DNA of 26,762 nucleotides. Source: JBECKR01 sp040235415 (lineage in GTDB: Bacteria > Acidobacteriota > Polarisedimenticolia > Polarisedimenticolales > Polarisedimenticolaceae). This document shows positions 8,831-16,430 of this stretch, one piece after another. The notes under the pieces were generated by a model. It was not told where the DNA came from, ran no database searches, and saw nothing but the letters and a program-made list of their open reading frames with translations. Each line of letters begins with the position of its first letter. Position 1 is the first letter of the stretch. The stretch is from the NCBI GenBank assembly GCA_040235415.1, contig JBECKR010000401.1, forward strand, positions 1 to 26,762. The letters are read 5' to 3'. The position numbers were made by a program, and so were the translations under genes.

Positions 8831-9847
8831 ATGGACCTCAACCTCGTGTGGTTCTCGCTCATGGGCGTGCTCCTGGCCGGCTACGCCGTTCTCGACGGAT
8901 TCGATCTCGGGGTCGGCATCCTGCACCCGCTCGCGAAGGGCGATCGCGAGCGGCGTTTGTTCATGAACGCGATCGGGCCGATCTGGGACGGCAACGAGGT
9001 CTGGCTCGTGACGTTCGGCGGCGCGTTGTTCGCGATGTTTCCCGAGGCGTACGCGACGATCTTCTCCGGATTCTACGCCGCGTTCATGATGGTGTTGTTC
9101 GCCTTGATCTTCCGGGCCGTCAGCCTCGAGTTCCGCGGGAAGATCCGCTCTCGCGGGTGGCGGACGTTCTGGGATTGGGGCTTCTTCGGGTCGAGCCTGC
9201 TGGCCACGCTGCTGTTCGGCGTCGCCGTGGGCAACGGGATTCGCGGCGTGCCGCTCGATGCTCGGGGCGTGTTCGTCGGGTCGTTCCTGGACCTCGTGAA
9301 CCCCTACGCCTTGCTCGTCGGGCTGCTCGCCGTGGCGCTGTTCGCGATGCACGGCGCGATCTACCTCTTCCTGAAGACCGAGGGTGCGGTCCGAGAGCGG
9401 CTCGGTCGATGGATGTGGCACACGTGGGGGCTGTTCCTGGTCTGCTACCTCCTCGCGACGATGTACACCCTGATCGCCGTGCCGACGGCGACGCGCAACT
9501 TCGAGACCCACCCGTGGGCGGCTCTCGTCGTGGTCGCGAACATCCTCGCGATCGCCGACATCCCGCGCGCCATGTTCCTGCGTCGCTACGGCGAAGCGTT
9601 CGCGTCCTCCGCGGTCACGATCGTCGCGATGGTCGTCCTGTTCGCGCTCGCGGTGTATCCGAACATCCTGACCGCGAGCAACGACCCGACGCTCAGTCTC
9701 ACGATGTACAACGCGGCCTCGAGTCCGAAGACCCTGTGGATCGGCCTCGTGATCGCCATCGTCGGCATGCCGTTCGTCCTGACGTACACGGCGGTCATCT
9801 ACTGGACGTTCCGAGGCAAGGTCGAGCTCGGCGACCACAGCTACTGA
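8831..9847 (+). CDS. cydB: Cytochrome bd ubiquinol oxidase subunit II
   Basis: 338 residues, the short subunit size seen in many non-enterobacterial and cyanide-insensitive-type bd oxidases. The N-terminus, DLNLVWFSLMGVLLAGYAVLDGFDLGVGILHP, and the following GPIWDGNEVWLVTFGGALFAMFP are family signatures. FALIFRAVSLEFRGK and HGAIYLFLKTEG are also present. About eight membrane helices are expected, partnering CydA. Its ATG is 4 bases after the cydA stop, so the two are co-translated. The frame is open upstream into cydA, but only ATG 8831 starts the family sequence. The stop codon is immediately followed by the inverted repeat element at 9849. Confidence 0.97.
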   Translation: MDLNLVWFSLMGVLLAGYAVLDGFDLGVGILHPLAKGDRERRLFMNAIGPIWDGNEVWLVTFGGALFAMFPEAYATIFSGFYAAFMMVLFALIFRAVSLEFRGKIRSRGWRTFWDWGFFGSSLLATLLFGVAVGNGIRGVPLDARGVFVGSFLDLVNPYALLVGLLAVALFAMHGAIYLFLKTEGAVRERLGRWMWHTWGLFLVCYLLATMYTLIAVPTATRNFETHPWAALVVVANILAIADIPRAMFLRRYGEAFASSAVTIVAMVVLFALAVYPNILTASNDPTLSLTMYNAASSPKTLWIGLVIAIVGMPFVLTYTAVIYWTFRGKVELGDHSY

Positions 9848-9848
9848 C

Positions 9849-9924
9849 CGGGGACATTCCTCGACGGCTTTCACCTCTCTTGTCCTTTCTATGGACTTCT
9901 ATCGGTTCGGGAGGAATGTCCCCG
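9849..9924. repeat. 76-bp element with 14-bp perfect terminal inverted repeats (GGGGACATTCCTC type)
   Basis: CGGGGACATTCCTC at 9849-9862 is repeated exactly in inverse at 9911-9924. The 48-base interior is richer in A+T and pyrimidines than its surroundings and contains a smaller hairpin (GTCC...GGAC, 9882-9896). The element begins 1 base after the cydB stop. It could serve as the cydAB transcript end and looks like a REP/MITE-type insertion. Its arm sequence differs from the repeat at 7157-7195. Confidence 0.75.
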
Positions 9925-9959
9925 AGTCGCGACGAGGTGTGGCATGCTGAGGGTGAGCG

Positions 9960-9976
9960 GGCCCCCTGCGGGGGCC
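9960..9976 (+). promoter_or_regulatory. GC-rich hairpin in the leader of the TGS GTPase gene
   Basis: GGCCCCC and GGGGGCC are separated by TGC, giving a 7-bp all-G/C stem. It ends 14 bases before the GTPase ATG, where no clear ribosome binding site is seen (CGATCGGACCG). It could mask or shape the translation start region; function not shown. Confidence 0.35.
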
Positions 9977-9990
9977 GTTCGATCGGACCG

Positions 9991-10968
9991 ATGCCTGCGA
10001 ACCTGTCGCCGGAGTATCACGACGCCGAGGCGCGGTTCCGCTCCGCGTCCAGCGTGCCCGAGCGCGTCGCCGCCCTCGAGGACATGCTGCGGGTCATCCC
10101 GAAGCACAAGGGAACCGAGAAGCTCCAGGCCGACCTCAAGGCGCGGCTCTCCAAGCTCCGCCAAAAGCCGCCGGGCAAGGGCGGAGCCGCGTCGCACTCG
10201 CTCCACATCGCGCGCGAGGGGGCCGGCCAAGTGGCGCTCGTCGGGCCGCCGAACGGCGGCAAGTCGTCGCTGCTGCGCCAACTGACGCACGCGGAGCCGG
10301 AGGTCGCGGACTGGCCGTTCACGACCCACGAGGCGCTGCCGGGGATGATGCGCTTCGAGGACGTCCGGTTCCAGCTCGTCGACCTCCCGCCGCTCTCGGA
10401 GCAGCACGTCGAGCCCTGGGTCTACGACCTGATTCGCGGCGCCGATCTCGTCTGGACGGTCTCGGAGGTCGGCGGCTCGCTCGACGCCCTCGACCTCGTC
10501 GAGCGGTTGCTCGCCGCGAAGCGGATCCGCCTCGTGCCCGCGGGGGCTCCCCGGCCGGAGGTCGCGGGCGGCGAGGTCGCCAAGCCGGCGCTGCTGGTCG
10601 TGACCGGCCGCGACCGTCCCGGCTTCGACGACGGCCTCGAGATCCTCCGCTCGCTGCTCGACGTCCCGTGGCCGATCGTCGGGGTGTCGAGCGTCGACGG
10701 CTCCGGTCTCGGGGAGCTCGGACGCTCGACGTTCGACGCCCTCGGGATCGTCCGGGTGTACTCCAAGCAGCCCGGCAAGCCGCCGGATCGCGACGCGCCG
10801 TTCACCCTCCGGCGCGGCGCGACCGTCGGCGACCTCGCGGAGCGCATCCACAAGGACCTCCTCGTGAACCTGCGGTTCGCGAGGATCTGGGGGCCGAGCG
10901 CGCACGACGGCCAGACCGTCCAGCGCGAGCACGTCCTCGCCGAGGGAGACGTCGTGGAGATCCACTGA
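9991..10968 (+). CDS. Obg/DRG-like GTPase with C-terminal TGS domain
   Basis: 325 residues. A helical N-terminal region (1-65, with ERVAALEDMLRVIPKHKGTEKLQADLKARLSKL) is typical of DRG-type proteins. The GTPase domain has Walker A VGPPNGGKSS (84-93), an effector segment DWPFTTHEALPGMM and the G3 motif as DLPP (131-134), where most GTPases have DxxG. The usual NKxD G4 motif is not clear (VVTGRDRP stands there), so nucleotide preference may differ. The final 70 residues, with FTLRRGATVGDLAERIHKDL and a closing GDVVEIH, form a TGS domain. Related proteins act with ribosomes or RNA; the role here is not shown. The frame is open far upstream through cydB, but ATG 9991 starts the family sequence. 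The ACT gene follows after 25 bases. Confidence 0.85.
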   Translation: MPANLSPEYHDAEARFRSASSVPERVAALEDMLRVIPKHKGTEKLQADLKARLSKLRQKPPGKGGAASHSLHIAREGAGQVALVGPPNGGKSSLLRQLTHAEPEVADWPFTTHEALPGMMRFEDVRFQLVDLPPLSEQHVEPWVYDLIRGADLVWTVSEVGGSLDALDLVERLLAAKRIRLVPAGAPRPEVAGGEVAKPALLVVTGRDRPGFDDGLEILRSLLDVPWPIVGVSSVDGSGLGELGRSTFDALGIVRVYSKQPGKPPDRDAPFTLRRGATVGDLAERIHKDLLVNLRFARIWGPSAHDGQTVQREHVLAEGDVVEIH

Positions 10969-10993
10969 GGGGCGACCGAGAAGGAGACTCGCC

Positions 10994-11416
10994 ATGGCGA
11001 TCCGGATCCGACGCGCCGACTACTTCTACGCCACCGTCCGCGACCGGCCCGGGGAAGCGTTCCGGCTCCTCTCACGGCTCGCCGAGGGACGGCTGAACCT
11101 CCTCGCGTTCGGGGCGGTGCCGATCGGACCCGACAGCGCCCAGCTCACGATCTTCCCCGACGACGTCGGCCGTCTCGAGGCGCTGGCGCGCGAGGCCAAG
11201 CTGGAGCTCGACGGCCCGCACCCCGCGATCCTCGTGCACGGCGACGACCGCCTCGGCGCGCTCGCCGAGATCCACGAGCGGCTCTACGAGTCCGGCGTCA
11301 ACGTCTTCGCGTCGAGCGGCGTGACCGACGGGAAGCAGTGCTTCGGCTACGTCCTCTACGTCAAGCCGACGAACATCGACGAGGCGCTCCGCGCGTTGCG
11401 GCCGCTCGGCGCGTGA
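10994..11416 (+). CDS. ACT-domain protein (two ACT-like repeats)
   Basis: 140 residues. Two ACT-like beta-alpha-beta units are visible, the first in YFYATVRDRPGEAFRLLSRLAEGRLNLLAF and the second in AILVHGDDRLGALAEIHERLYESGVNVFASSGV. The protein has no catalytic domain, so it is probably a small-molecule (amino acid or other metabolite) sensing or regulatory protein in the cytoplasm. The ATG has a strong AAGGAG eight bases upstream and lies 25 bases after the GTPase gene, suggesting the same transcript. The ligand is unknown. Confidence 0.8.
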   Translation: MAIRIRRADYFYATVRDRPGEAFRLLSRLAEGRLNLLAFGAVPIGPDSAQLTIFPDDVGRLEALAREAKLELDGPHPAILVHGDDRLGALAEIHERLYESGVNVFASSGVTDGKQCFGYVLYVKPTNIDEALRALRPLGA

Positions 11417-11468
11417 GCGCGCTCTGCCGGCCCTGGCCCCGGAGGGACCCCTGTGCCATGATCCCGCC

Positions 11469-12785
11469 GTGATCCGTCCGCGCCCCGCCTTCGCGCACGC
11501 ACCGCAGGACTTCCGGTCGTTCCGGCGGCAGGAGTCGATCCTGGTCCTTTTCGGGCTGGCCGTCGTCGCGGTGCTGCTGCTCGTTCACGTCGCGTTCCTC
11601 TCGGTCCTGGGGACGCCCACGCGGCCGCTGCTCGTGACCCTGCTCGCGCTGTTCTTCCTGCTCGCGATCGAGCTGTTGTGGCTGAACACGACGCGCGCCG
11701 ACCCCGGTCCGCGCACGGTCCGGACCCTCGCCGCGGCTTCGGTGTGGATGACGCTCGGAGTCGTCGCGGTCGTGACGTTCGTCGGCGAGGTCGAGGACCG
11801 GCATTACTCGGTACTGATGGTCCTGCCCGTGGTCGCGGCGGCGTTCCGGTTCTCGCTGCCCGGTACGCTCGGCGTGGCCGGCGTCGCCGGCGTTCTGAAC
11901 TTCGTCGAGGTGCACTGGTACTACCACCGTCACCCCCCGCCGAAGACCGGAGAGTACTTCGAGGCGTTCGGGGTGTCGCTGATCCTGGTTCTCGTCGGGA
12001 TCGTGGTCTGGCTGCTCGCCTCCCAGGTGCGCCGGGACCAGGCGCGACTCGAGCGGAGCCTCCGCGAGCTCGAGCGCACCCGCGACCGCCTCGTCGAAGA
12101 GGAGAAGCTCGCCGCCGTCGGCCGGCTCGCGGGCGCCATCGCGCACGAGATCCGCAACCCGGTCGCGATGATCTCGAGCTCTCTCGCGACCGCCATGCGC
12201 CGCACCGTCTCGCCGGAGGACCGCGATCAGATGTACCGCATCGCCGCGACGGAGGCCGGCCGGCTCGAGACGCTGACGTCGGACTTTCTGGCCTACGCCC
12301 GCCCGCGAACGGTGGCTCCGAACGCGGTCGCGGTCTCGGATGCGCTCGGATACGTCGCGGGCCTGGTGCGGGCGCGCGCCGCGGAGTCGGACGTCACGAT
12401 CGTCGTGCGGGCCCCGCCGGACCGGTCGGTCGCGATCGACGTCGCCCAGATGCAGCAGGCACTCTTGAACCTCGCCGTCAACGCGATCGAGGCCTCGCCG
12501 CCCGGCGGTGTCGTCGCGCTCGGCTCCTCCACGGGCGCGGACGGCGTCGAGGAGCTGTGGATCGAGAACCCCGGGGAACGGATCGACGACGCCACCGCGA
12601 GGCGGATCTTCGAGCCGTTCTTCACCACCAAGCCTCGGGGCACCGGACTCGGCCTCGCGATCGCGCGGAACGTCGCCCGCGCCCACGGCGGCGACGTCCG
12701 CTTGGCGGTGAACGAGCCGGGCCGGGTGCGGTTCGCGATCGCTCTGCCCGCGCCGCCCGCGCTCGTCCGAGCGCGGGAGGAGTGA
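11469..12785 (+). CDS. Multi-pass membrane sensor histidine kinase (two-component system 2)
   Basis: 438 residues. The N-terminal 190 residues hold about five to six membrane helices with short loops, so the signal is probably sensed in or near the membrane. A helical linker (RRDQARLERSLRELERTRDRLVEEEKLAAVGRLAGAI) leads to the HisKA box AIAHEIRNPVAMISSS (phospho-acceptor His226). The ATPase domain has LLNLAVNAIEASPPGG (N box), a weak G1 motif (ENPGERI in place of D-x-G-x-G), FEPFFTTKPRGTGLGLAIARNV and AHGGDV. Loss of the standard G1 aspartate is notable, but this variation occurs in NtrB-type kinases. The start is GTG 11469; the nearby ATG at 11458 is out of frame. The regulator gene begins 4 bases after the stop. 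Confidence 0.92.
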   Translation: MIRPRPAFAHAPQDFRSFRRQESILVLFGLAVVAVLLLVHVAFLSVLGTPTRPLLVTLLALFFLLAIELLWLNTTRADPGPRTVRTLAAASVWMTLGVVAVVTFVGEVEDRHYSVLMVLPVVAAAFRFSLPGTLGVAGVAGVLNFVEVHWYYHRHPPPKTGEYFEAFGVSLILVLVGIVVWLLASQVRRDQARLERSLRELERTRDRLVEEEKLAAVGRLAGAIAHEIRNPVAMISSSLATAMRRTVSPEDRDQMYRIAATEAGRLETLTSDFLAYARPRTVAPNAVAVSDALGYVAGLVRARAAESDVTIVVRAPPDRSVAIDVAQMQQALLNLAVNAIEASPPGGVVALGSSTGADGVEELWIENPGERIDDATARRIFEPFFTTKPRGTGLGLAIARNVARAHGGDVRLAVNEPGRVRFAIALPAPPALVRAREE

Positions 12786-12789
12786 GCCC

Positions 12790-14178
12790 GTGGCCCGGAT
12801 CCTGATCGTCGACGACGAGACCGCGATGCGCCGCATCCTGGCGGTGCTGCTGCGCGAGGACGGCCACGAGACGATCGAGGCGGCCGGCGCCCGCGCGGCC
12901 GCCGGCGTCCTCGCCGAGGCCGAGCTCGACCTCGTGCTCACCGACCAGAAGATGCCGGACGGGGACGGCTTCGACGTCCTGGCGGCCGCCCGCGAGGCGG
13001 ATCCGACGCTCCCGGTCGTCGTCGTCACGGCGTTCGCGTCGATCGAGCTCGCGGTCGAGGCGATGCGACGGGGCGCGTTCGACTTCATCACGAAGCCGTT
13101 CGTCCGCGAAGTCGTGCGCGCCACCGTGGCGCGGGCCTCCGAGCGCGCGGGGCTCCTCCGCGAGAACGCCCGCCTGCGCGGCGAAGTCCGCCGCCTCGCG
13201 CCCTCCGGGGAAATCCTCGGAGGCTCCCCGGCAATGCGCCGCGTGCGGGAGACGGTCGCGCGCGCCGCGCCGACGCCGGCGACCGTACTGATCCTCGGCG
13301 AGACCGGCACCGGCAAGGAGCTCGTCGCCCGCGCGATCCACGACGGCAGCCCGCGGGCCTCCCGGCCGTTCGTCGCGGTGAACTGTGCGGCCCTTCCCGA
13401 GACGTTGCTCGAGAGCGAGCTGTTCGGCCACGAGCGCGGAGCGTTCACGGGCGCCGACCGCGCCCGCGCGGGCCTGTTCGAATCCGCGCACCACGGGACG
13501 CTGTTCCTCGACGAGGCCGGGGAGATGTCGCCTGGGCTGCAGGCGAAGCTGCTGCGCGTGCTGACCGACGGGCTCGTCACGCGCATCGGATCGTCCGCCT
13601 CGAGGCCGGTCGACGTCCGCATCGTGGTCGCGACGCACCGCGATCTCGAGGCTCGGGTCCGGGAGGGCGCGTTCCGCGAGGACCTGTTCTACCGCCTCGC
13701 GGTCGTGCCGATCCGCATCCCGCCGCTTCGCGAGCGCCGCGACGACATCCCGGCGCTCGTGCGACACTTCGCCGCGATCTCGGCCGCCGATCTCAAGCTG
13801 ACGCCGAAACCGTTCCGGCCCGAGGCGCTCGACCGCCTCGCCGCCTACGACTTTCCGGGCAACGTCCGCGAGCTCCGCAACCTCATCGAGCGCGCGTACA
13901 TCCTGTCGCGGGGCGAAAGCTTCGGACCGGAAGACTTCCCGATCGGCGCGGGCGCCGGGGCGACGTCGCCGGCGGCGTCCTCGAGACGCTCGTGGACCGA
14001 CGCGCTCCCGGCGCGGATCGAGATGCGCGAGGTCGTCGAGGGGGTCGAGCGCGACCTGCTGCTTCGCGCCCTGCGCGCGGCGGGCGGGGTCCAGGCCGAG
14101 GCGGCCCGGGCGCTCGGGATCTCCCGCAGCGACATCGCCTACAAGATCCGCAAGCACGGCCTCGTCGGAGAATTTTGA
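12790..14178 (+). CDS. NtrC-type sigma-54-dependent response regulator (two-component system 2)
   Basis: 462 residues. The receiver domain has D8-D9 and phospho-acceptor Asp52 (LVLTDQKMPDGDG). The AAA+ domain has Walker A GETGTGKE (170-177), an intact GAFTGA loop (217-222) and GTLFLDEAGE as Walker B. The C-terminal Fis-like helix-turn-helix is VQAEAARALGISRSDIAYKIRKHGL. It should activate sigma-54 promoters when phosphorylated by the kinase at 11469. Its GTG start is 4 bases from the kinase stop. A near-perfect sigma-54 promoter lies 105 bases beyond its stop, in front of the rubrerythrin gene, which makes that gene the best candidate target. Its receiver and helix-turn-helix differ enough from system 1 that this is not a recent duplication. 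Confidence 0.95.
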   Translation: MARILIVDDETAMRRILAVLLREDGHETIEAAGARAAAGVLAEAELDLVLTDQKMPDGDGFDVLAAAREADPTLPVVVVTAFASIELAVEAMRRGAFDFITKPFVREVVRATVARASERAGLLRENARLRGEVRRLAPSGEILGGSPAMRRVRETVARAAPTPATVLILGETGTGKELVARAIHDGSPRASRPFVAVNCAALPETLLESELFGHERGAFTGADRARAGLFESAHHGTLFLDEAGEMSPGLQAKLLRVLTDGLVTRIGSSASRPVDVRIVVATHRDLEARVREGAFREDLFYRLAVVPIRIPPLRERRDDIPALVRHFAAISAADLKLTPKPFRPEALDRLAAYDFPGNVRELRNLIERAYILSRGESFGPEDFPIGAGAGATSPAASSRRSWTDALPARIEMREVVEGVERDLLLRALRAAGGVQAEAARALGISRSDIAYKIRKHGLVGEF

Positions 14179-14193
14179 CGCCGTGCCGGGAGA

Positions 14194-14251
14194 CGTTCGA
14201 ATCCTCGAACGCACCGGCGCGGAGCGCCGAGCTCGCGGGACGGAATCCCGC
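14194..14251 (+). promoter_or_regulatory. Two palindromes upstream of sigma-54 promoter 14284 (possible activator sites)
   Basis: CGTTCGAATCCTCGAACG (14194-14211) has perfect 7-base arms, and GCGGGA-CGGAA-TCCCGC (14235-14251) has perfect 6-base arms. Centres are about 106 and 66 bases upstream of the expected start and about 40 bases (four helical turns) apart. Both contain the core GAATCC that also occurs upstream of the other two sigma-54 promoters. Binding by the regulator at 12790 is inferred. Confidence 0.5.
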
Positions 14252-14283
14252 AGGATCGGGACGCTTTCTCGATTCCGGATGCA

Positions 14284-14298
14284 TGGCACGGCGGTTGC
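14284..14298 (+). promoter_or_regulatory. Sigma-54 (-24/-12) promoter of the rubrerythrin gene
   Basis: TGGCAC-GGCGG-TTGC-C matches the sigma-54 consensus, with GG at 14285-14286 and GC at 14297-14298. The expected transcript start is near 14309, about 50 bases before the ATG at 14360. It lies directly after an NtrC-type regulator gene. Confidence 0.82.
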
Positions 14299-14359
14299 CT
14301 TCACGAACGCCCGAGCGCGGGACGGTCCCGCGGCTCCGCTCGAAGAGGAGATCACCCCG

Positions 14360-14995
14360 ATGCGTCCCACCCCCCGAACCGCCTTCCCCGTCCGTCTCGC
14401 CCTTTCGGCAGTCGCGGCCTGCGCCGCGCTCCTGCTCCTGACACCGCCCGCATCCGCCGCCGCGACCCTCGACAACCTGCAGGCCGCGTTCAACGGCGAG
14501 AGCAACGCCCACGCGCGCTACACGGCGTTCGCCCAGAAGGCGGACGCCGAGGGCTACGCTCAGGTCGCGAGCCTGTTCCGCGCGGCCGCCCGCGCCGAGT
14601 CGATCCACGCCGACAACCACGCCGAGGTCATCCGGAAGCTCGGCGGCACGCCGAACGCGAAGCTCGAGAATCCCGAGGTCAAGTCGACCAAGGAGAACCT
14701 CGAGGCCGCGCTCGCCGGCGAGAGCTACGAGCGCGACACGATGTACCCCGAGTTCCTCGCGGCGGCCAAGACCGACCGCAACAAGGACGCCCTCCGGACC
14801 TTCAATCTCGCGCTCCAGGCCGAGTCCGAGCACGCCAAGCTGTACCGCGCCGCGCTCGACGACCTCGAGGATTGGCGCTCCGGCTCGCGCGAGTTCTGGG
14901 TTTGCACGGTCTGCGGCTACACGACGACCAAGCTCGACTTCCAGAAGTGCCCGGCCTGCTTCAACCCCAAGGACCGCTACGTCAAGGTCGGCTGA
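14360..14995 (+). CDS. Exported rubrerythrin (ferritin-like diiron domain plus rubredoxin-like tail)
   Basis: 211 residues. A clear signal peptide (MRPTPRTAFPVRLALSAVAACAALLLLTPPASAAA) precedes a ferritin-like four-helix domain. The diiron ligand motifs are visible: NGESNAHARY, AAARAESIHADNH, GESYERD and LQAESEHAKLY. A C-terminal rubredoxin-like iron site follows, with Cys182-x-x-Cys185 and Cys197-x-x-Cys200. Rubrerythrins reduce hydrogen peroxide; most are cytoplasmic, so an exported one would act in the periplasm and need its own electron source. ATG 14360 is chosen for its signal peptide and upstream GAGGAG, and the in-frame upstream sequence contains the sigma-54 promoter. The DUF2231 gene follows after 41 bases, probably in the same transcript. 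Confidence 0.92.
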   Translation: MRPTPRTAFPVRLALSAVAACAALLLLTPPASAAATLDNLQAAFNGESNAHARYTAFAQKADAEGYAQVASLFRAAARAESIHADNHAEVIRKLGGTPNAKLENPEVKSTKENLEAALAGESYERDTMYPEFLAAAKTDRNKDALRTFNLALQAESEHAKLYRAALDDLEDWRSGSREFWVCTVCGYTTTKLDFQKCPACFNPKDRYVKVG

Positions 14996-15036
14996 GCGCC
15001 GCCCGGCGGCGGCCGGGACTCACGGAGGAGACGACG

Positions 15037-15576
15037 ATGCTTCCCCCGATACCGAGCTGGGACGGACTCCATCCCCTGATCGTGCACTTCCCGATCGCGC
15101 TCCTCTTGGCGGCGCCGCTGTTCGTGATCCTCGGCATGCTGCCGGGACGGCACGCCCGGGCGTTCTCGATCGCGGCGCTCGTCCTGATGGCGCTCGGGAC
15201 CGTCGCGGCGTTCGTCGCGGTCTCGACCGGTGAGGCCGCCGGGGAGCTCGTGGTGCGAACTCCGGAGATCTCGGCCGCCCTCGAGCGCCACGAGGAGCTC
15301 GCGGAGACGACGCGCACGCTGTTCGCGGCGCTCACGATCATCTTCGCGGCGGTGCTGTTCGTCCCGGTCGCGCTGCGGCGCGCGGCGGTCGGAGCCGCGA
15401 CCCGCACCGCGCTCCACGGCATCTTTCTCGTGCTGTACGTCGCCGGCACCCTCCTTCTCGTGAACACCGCGCACCAGGGAGGAATGATGGTGCACTACTT
15501 CGGCGTGCAGGCGATGGTCGACTCCCCGCCCGCGGCCGGGGCGCCCTCGCCGGCCGCCGAGCGAGAGGACGACTGA
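15037..15576 (+). CDS. DUF2231 family integral membrane protein
   Basis: 179 residues with four predicted membrane helices. The N-terminus, WDGLHPLIVHFPIALLLAAPLFV, is the DUF2231 signature with two conserved histidines (12 and 17). The C-terminal NTAHQGGMMVHYFGV is the matching late motif with further histidines, a pattern suggesting haem or metal binding in the membrane, though this is not established. It is preceded by GGAGGAG and lies 41 bases after the rubrerythrin gene. It is probably expressed from the same sigma-54 promoter and could be the electron donor to the periplasmic rubrerythrin; this last point is inference. Confidence 0.87.
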   Translation: MLPPIPSWDGLHPLIVHFPIALLLAAPLFVILGMLPGRHARAFSIAALVLMALGTVAAFVAVSTGEAAGELVVRTPEISAALERHEELAETTRTLFAALTIIFAAVLFVPVALRRAAVGAATRTALHGIFLVLYVAGTLLLVNTAHQGGMMVHYFGVQAMVDSPPAAGAPSPAAEREDD

Positions 15577-15601
15577 GCGGATCTCGGTGCCGGCCTCGCC
15601 G

Positions 15602-15661
15602 TCCGGCGTCCCCGGAGCGATTCCTCCGCACGTGCACCCCGCACGCGTCGGGGACGTCGGA
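15602..15661. terminator. Long inverted repeat between convergent genes (likely bidirectional terminator)
   Basis: TCCGGCGTCCCCG (15602-15614) and CGGGGACGTCGGA (15649-15661) pair over 13 positions with one G-U wobble. They enclose a second hairpin, CGTGC-ACCCC-GCACG (15631-15645). A further perfect palindrome, CGGGGCCGGCCCCG, is at 15665-15678. The position between two convergent stop codons fits termination of both transcripts, although no T-run is present. Confidence 0.6.
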
Positions 15662-15682
15662 TGACGGGGCCGGCCCCGCGAA

Positions 15683-16417
15683 TCACGCCTCGACGTGCTT
15701 CGACAGCTCCCGCAGAGCCTCGTCCGTCGTGAGCACGCGCGTGTAGCGGTGGCGGAGCGTCTCGACCGTGAAGCGCTGGCGCTCCGGCGTGACCGTGGCG
15801 CAGCCGTCCTCGATCAACGTCACGAGGAACCCGAGGTCGCTCGCGTCGCGCACCGCGGTCGAGACGCACTCGTCGGTGTACACGCCGGTCACGAACACGG
15901 CTTCGATGCCGAGGTTGCGCAGGACGTACTCGAGGTTCGTGGAGTTGAACACGCCGCTCGCGGTCTTGTCGATCACGATCTCGTCCCCCGCCGGCGCCAC
16001 CTCCTCGAGGAACTCGGCCTCCTTCGAGCCCGGCGCGGCCAGCAGACCGAGGCGCTTGTGGCCCGGGCTGCGGTCGCGGCCGTCGCGCGTCAGCGATCGG
16101 ATCCGGACGTGCACGATCTCGAGCCCGTACTCGCGAAAAGCATCCTGCAGCCGTCGGACGTTCGGCAGCACGGTGCGCTTGAGCGTGCTGAAGTAGTACT
16201 CGTGCGCCTCGGAGGGGACCCCGGCGGCGTCGGCGTCGGCGAACACGCCGTGACCCTCGGCGCCGGCGAGGTACTGCATGTCGATGCACAGCAGCGCCGT
16301 GCTGCGGTCGCGATACGACTCGAACCGCTCGGGCGCGCGGAGGATCGATTCGACGTAGCTGTCGCGCAGCGGGTCGACGTTCAGGAACTCGGGGTCGAGG
16401 TCGTCGGGCTTCTTCAT
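15683..16417 (-). CDS. Isochorismatase-family cysteine amidohydrolase (N-carbamoylsarcosine amidase-like)
   Basis: 244 residues, larger than the usual 180-210 because of an N-terminal extension of about 35 residues. The catalytic triad of the family is visible: Asp46 (ALLCIDMQ), Lys151 (VIDKTASGVFNST) and Cys184 (VTGVYTDECVSTAVRDA). The GVYTDECV stretch with the preceding cis-peptide region is typical of amidases rather than true isochorismatases. Members hydrolyse amide or carbamoyl groups (nicotinamide, N-carbamoylsarcosine, ureidoacrylate, biuret). It is last in the operon, 13 bases after the M20 carbamoylase gene, which suggests it acts on a ureido or amide product of the same pathway. 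The exact substrate is unknown. Confidence 0.88.
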   Translation of the reverse strand: MKKPDDLDPEFLNVDPLRDSYVESILRAPERFESYRDRSTALLCIDMQYLAGAEGHGVFADADAAGVPSEAHEYYFSTLKRTVLPNVRRLQDAFREYGLEIVHVRIRSLTRDGRDRSPGHKRLGLLAAPGSKEAEFLEEVAPAGDEIVIDKTASGVFNSTNLEYVLRNLGIEAVFVTGVYTDECVSTAVRDASDLGFLVTLIEDGCATVTPERQRFTVETLRHRYTRVLTTDEALRELSKHVEA

Positions 16418-16430
16418 CGGAGCACCTCGC

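Noticed and set aside
9849..9924. Complete insertion sequence
   Set aside because: At 76 bases it has no room for a transposase, and no transposase is elsewhere in the window.
11361..13622. 753-codon minus-strand frame
   Set aside because: It mirrors the histidine kinase and NtrC-type regulator genes; it has low complexity and no motifs.
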